From positions 1-6,568 of the forward strand of contig CAYQAJ010000290.1 of NCBI GenBank assembly GCA_964415245.1: a stretch of DNA of 6,568 nucleotides, read 5' to 3'. This document shows, piece after piece, positions 5,393-6,568 of this stretch (position 1 is the stretch's first letter; every line of letters starts with the position of its first letter). A program made the translations under genes and the position numbers. This DNA is from CAYQAJ01 sp964415245. GTDB lineage: Bacteria > Planctomycetota > Planctomycetia > Pirellulales > Pirellulaceae. Below the pieces are notes generated by a model. The model saw only the letters and a program-made list of their open reading frames with translations. It was not told the origin of the DNA and ran no database searches.

Positions 5393-5698
5393 TTGCGAGG
5401 AAACCCGGCTCTACGATCGGCACAAACCGGCCGCAGGGTCGCCCTTGTCGACGGCGTGGCGGTTGTTGCTTGGGGATTTGCGGCGGTCGCAGCGCTTCAG
5501 TCTGCCGAGCCGACCGCAGCACAGGCCGAGTTGTTGGAATCCAAGATCCGCCCTGTGCTGGCCTCCATCGGAGCCGCCAATGCCGGCGAATATTGTCAGG
5601 TACTCGTCCGAGCCACGTACCTGAAGGACCTGCTGTACGAAGATTTCTTGTTTGACGAGGAGGACTGGCTGCAGCTAACGAGCAACGAACGTCAATGA
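5393..5698 (+). CDS. hypothetical protein, start uncertain
   Basis: From a TTG at 5393 this frame gives 101 residues and ends at TGA 5696-5698, 18 bases before the next ATG. The C-terminal two thirds look like a real soluble protein: helical AAQAELLESKIRPVLASIG (about 42-60), then GEYCQVLVRATYLKDLLY and EDFLFDEEDWLQL (about 65-95), acidic at the end. Residues about 20-35 (DGVAVVAWGFAAVAALQ) are hydrophobic but short for a membrane span. There is no ATG or good ribosome binding site at the 5' end, and the frame is closed by a TGA at 5363-5365, so the gene may have lost its true start or begin at a GTG near 5456. No family recognised. Close spacing suggests co-transcription with the following gene. 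Confidence 0.5.
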   Translation: MRGNPALRSAQTGRRVALVDGVAVVAWGFAAVAALQSAEPTAAQAELLESKIRPVLASIGAANAGEYCQVLVRATYLKDLLYEDFLFDEEDWLQLTSNERQ

Positions 5699-5716
5699 CC
5701 CGCGCGGAGCGATTCC

Positions 5717-6496
5717 ATGACCGGTACCCAGACCCATTTCAGTGATCGAGAGCTGGCGACGGTGCTGGCTGCTCTTCGCTATTGGCAGCAGGACCTGGAT
5801 GCGCAAGAACCTAACGACGAAGAGAGCGGTCCGATTTCGCCGCACTTCGACGAGCACGAGCCGCTCAGCTCGAAAGAGGTCGACGAACTCTGCCAACGGC
5901 TCAATACCGGTGCAACCGATCCCGGCCACGGTCCCTACATCGACTTGTGTCGCCGCGTGGTGGTGCTGGCCTCGAACTGGGCCGATGGCACGCAGCCGGC
6001 ACATGTGGCCGTCCGTGTGTTTCGCGACCTGGGCCAGCAGGCCCGGCTGCTGCTGGATACAGTACAACCACCAGTCCACGACAATCGCTACGTGCTGTAC
6101 GACTTCGATGCCGACGAGCTGGTATCCCAACGGGTGTACGACTGCTACGACGACGCGGCCGACGAGGCGGAGCTTCTCAACGACGTGCTGATCGTGCGCG
6201 TACCGATTGCCAACCGCCGGTGCGGCGACGGGAATCGAGAGAGCATTTCCGACGAGACCTGCGATTGCGAACAGAACGTGCCCGGCACGTTCTGTTCCGG
6301 CATCCCTGGCATTCTGGCTCGCATTGAGAACGGACGAGTCGTCCCCGGCACGATAGTCGAGCGCTGCGACGCCTGCGAGCGGTACGAATCGGACGAGGCA
6401 GCACTTCAAAAACTCATCGAGTTGGGCATCGCGGCTCCCCGTACACCTGCCGACGCGCTCGGGCAAGAGTGGACCGGCAAGGAAAGCAACGACTAG
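5717..6496 (+). CDS. hypothetical mosaic protein with C-terminal CDAC segment
   Basis: The ATG at 5717 follows GGAG (5706-5709) with seven-base spacing; the product is 259 residues. Three parts are visible. Residues 1-62 (FSDRELATVLAALRYWQQDL, then LSSKEVDELCQRLN) resemble a short helical segment I associate with planctomycete and phage-type hypothetical proteins. Residues about 121-165 (NRYVLYDFDADELVSQRV, DDAADEAELLNDVLIVRVP) look like a small alpha/beta unit. Residues about 201-238 (ARIENGRVVPGTIVERCDAC, then ERYESDEAAL) carry a CxxC that might bind metal together with C182, C184 or C193. Residues 185-193 (EQNVPGTFC) are encoded by a 29-base palindrome that seems inserted in frame between the second and third parts. 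Nothing indicates secretion. Function unknown; a real gene with high confidence from length, start context and composition. Confidence 0.75.
   Translation: MTGTQTHFSDRELATVLAALRYWQQDLDAQEPNDEESGPISPHFDEHEPLSSKEVDELCQRLNTGATDPGHGPYIDLCRRVVVLASNWADGTQPAHVAVRVFRDLGQQARLLLDTVQPPVHDNRYVLYDFDADELVSQRVYDCYDDAADEAELLNDVLIVRVPIANRRCGDGNRESISDETCDCEQNVPGTFCSGIPGILARIENGRVVPGTIVERCDACERYESDEAALQKLIELGIAAPRTPADALGQEWTGKESND
6269..6297 (+). repeat. 29-bp perfect palindrome inside a coding sequence
   Basis: GAACAGAACGTGCC (6269-6282) and GGCACGTTCTGTTC (6284-6297) are perfect 14-base inverted repeats around a single C. Because of the symmetry both strands encode EQNVPGTFC in one frame. The bases just outside (6268 and 6298) do not pair, so the boundaries are sharp. 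It looks like a mobile or amplified palindromic element that entered the gene without breaking its frame; no second copy is seen in this window. Confidence 0.75.
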
Positions 6497-6568
6497 CAAA
6501 AGCGGGCCGCGGGCAGAAGTTCGATACGGTTCGTTTCCTTGTGCCGGTCTTCCGCAGGCAATTCGCCG
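6497..6568. other. window end, no feature
   Basis: The 72 bases after the last stop contain no start with a usable frame, no hairpin followed by T residues and no recognised site. Confidence 0.3.

Noticed and set aside
6269..6297. Intrinsic terminator
   Set aside because: The hairpin lies inside an open coding frame and is not followed by T residues.
5675..6499. Minus-strand open frame of 274 codons
   Set aside because: Covers the whole 5717-6496 gene in antisense; the + strand gene has the better start site and a coherent protein sequence.

Overview
This is a high-GC bacterial accessory region, most likely from a planctomycete. That call is an inference from recognised protein styles: a DUF5678 plus retropepsin-like protein, a DUF104-type antitoxin with a PIN toxin, and a mosaic protein starting with an ELATVLAALRYWQ segment. 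There is no rRNA, tRNA or core housekeeping gene to confirm it. All supported genes lie on the + strand. I see no transposase, integrase or CRISPR array.

Layout. Positions 2-112 hold the 3' end of an unrecognised gene. A gene-poor stretch with a candidate promoter near 438-466 follows. Positions 551-1198 form one long frame: a DUF5678 domain (551-826), then a single-domain retropepsin-like aspartic protease (827-1198), split by one in-frame amber codon at 824-826. Positions 1432-2057 are a compact type II toxin-antitoxin pair, a DUF104-family antitoxin overlapping a PIN-domain (VapC-like) ribonuclease toxin by ATGA, behind an extended -10 promoter. Positions 2058-2700 show no convincing gene. 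Positions 3024-4309 are a Fic module: a good sigma70-type promoter with an overlapping inverted repeat, then a class II Fic adenylyltransferase with a C-terminal winged-helix-like region. A -1-type frameshift near 3293 cuts off its N-terminal Fic_N part.

Around the Fic gene are three divergent, damaged copies of one small-protein family (A 2702-2958, C 4338-4457, B 4732-4969), recognised by a shared GEWxAAIDE or xAxxxLLENG tail. Copy B follows a small basic protein gene (4521-4715) with a strong ribosome binding site. Two genes of unknown function (4966-5262 and about 5393-5698) follow. The last gene (5717-6496) is a cysteine-containing mosaic protein that carries a 29-bp perfect palindrome inside its coding sequence.

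Taken together this looks like an island of stress, toxin-antitoxin or effector-type modules in decay: one intact PIN module, a frameshifted Fic module, an amber-interrupted protease gene and three pseudogene-like paralogues. The intact pair works as toxin and neutralising antitoxin. The Fic protein would modify a target by AMPylation and may control its own promoter. The role of the repeated small protein is unknown; its repeated position at the end of modules is the main lead.
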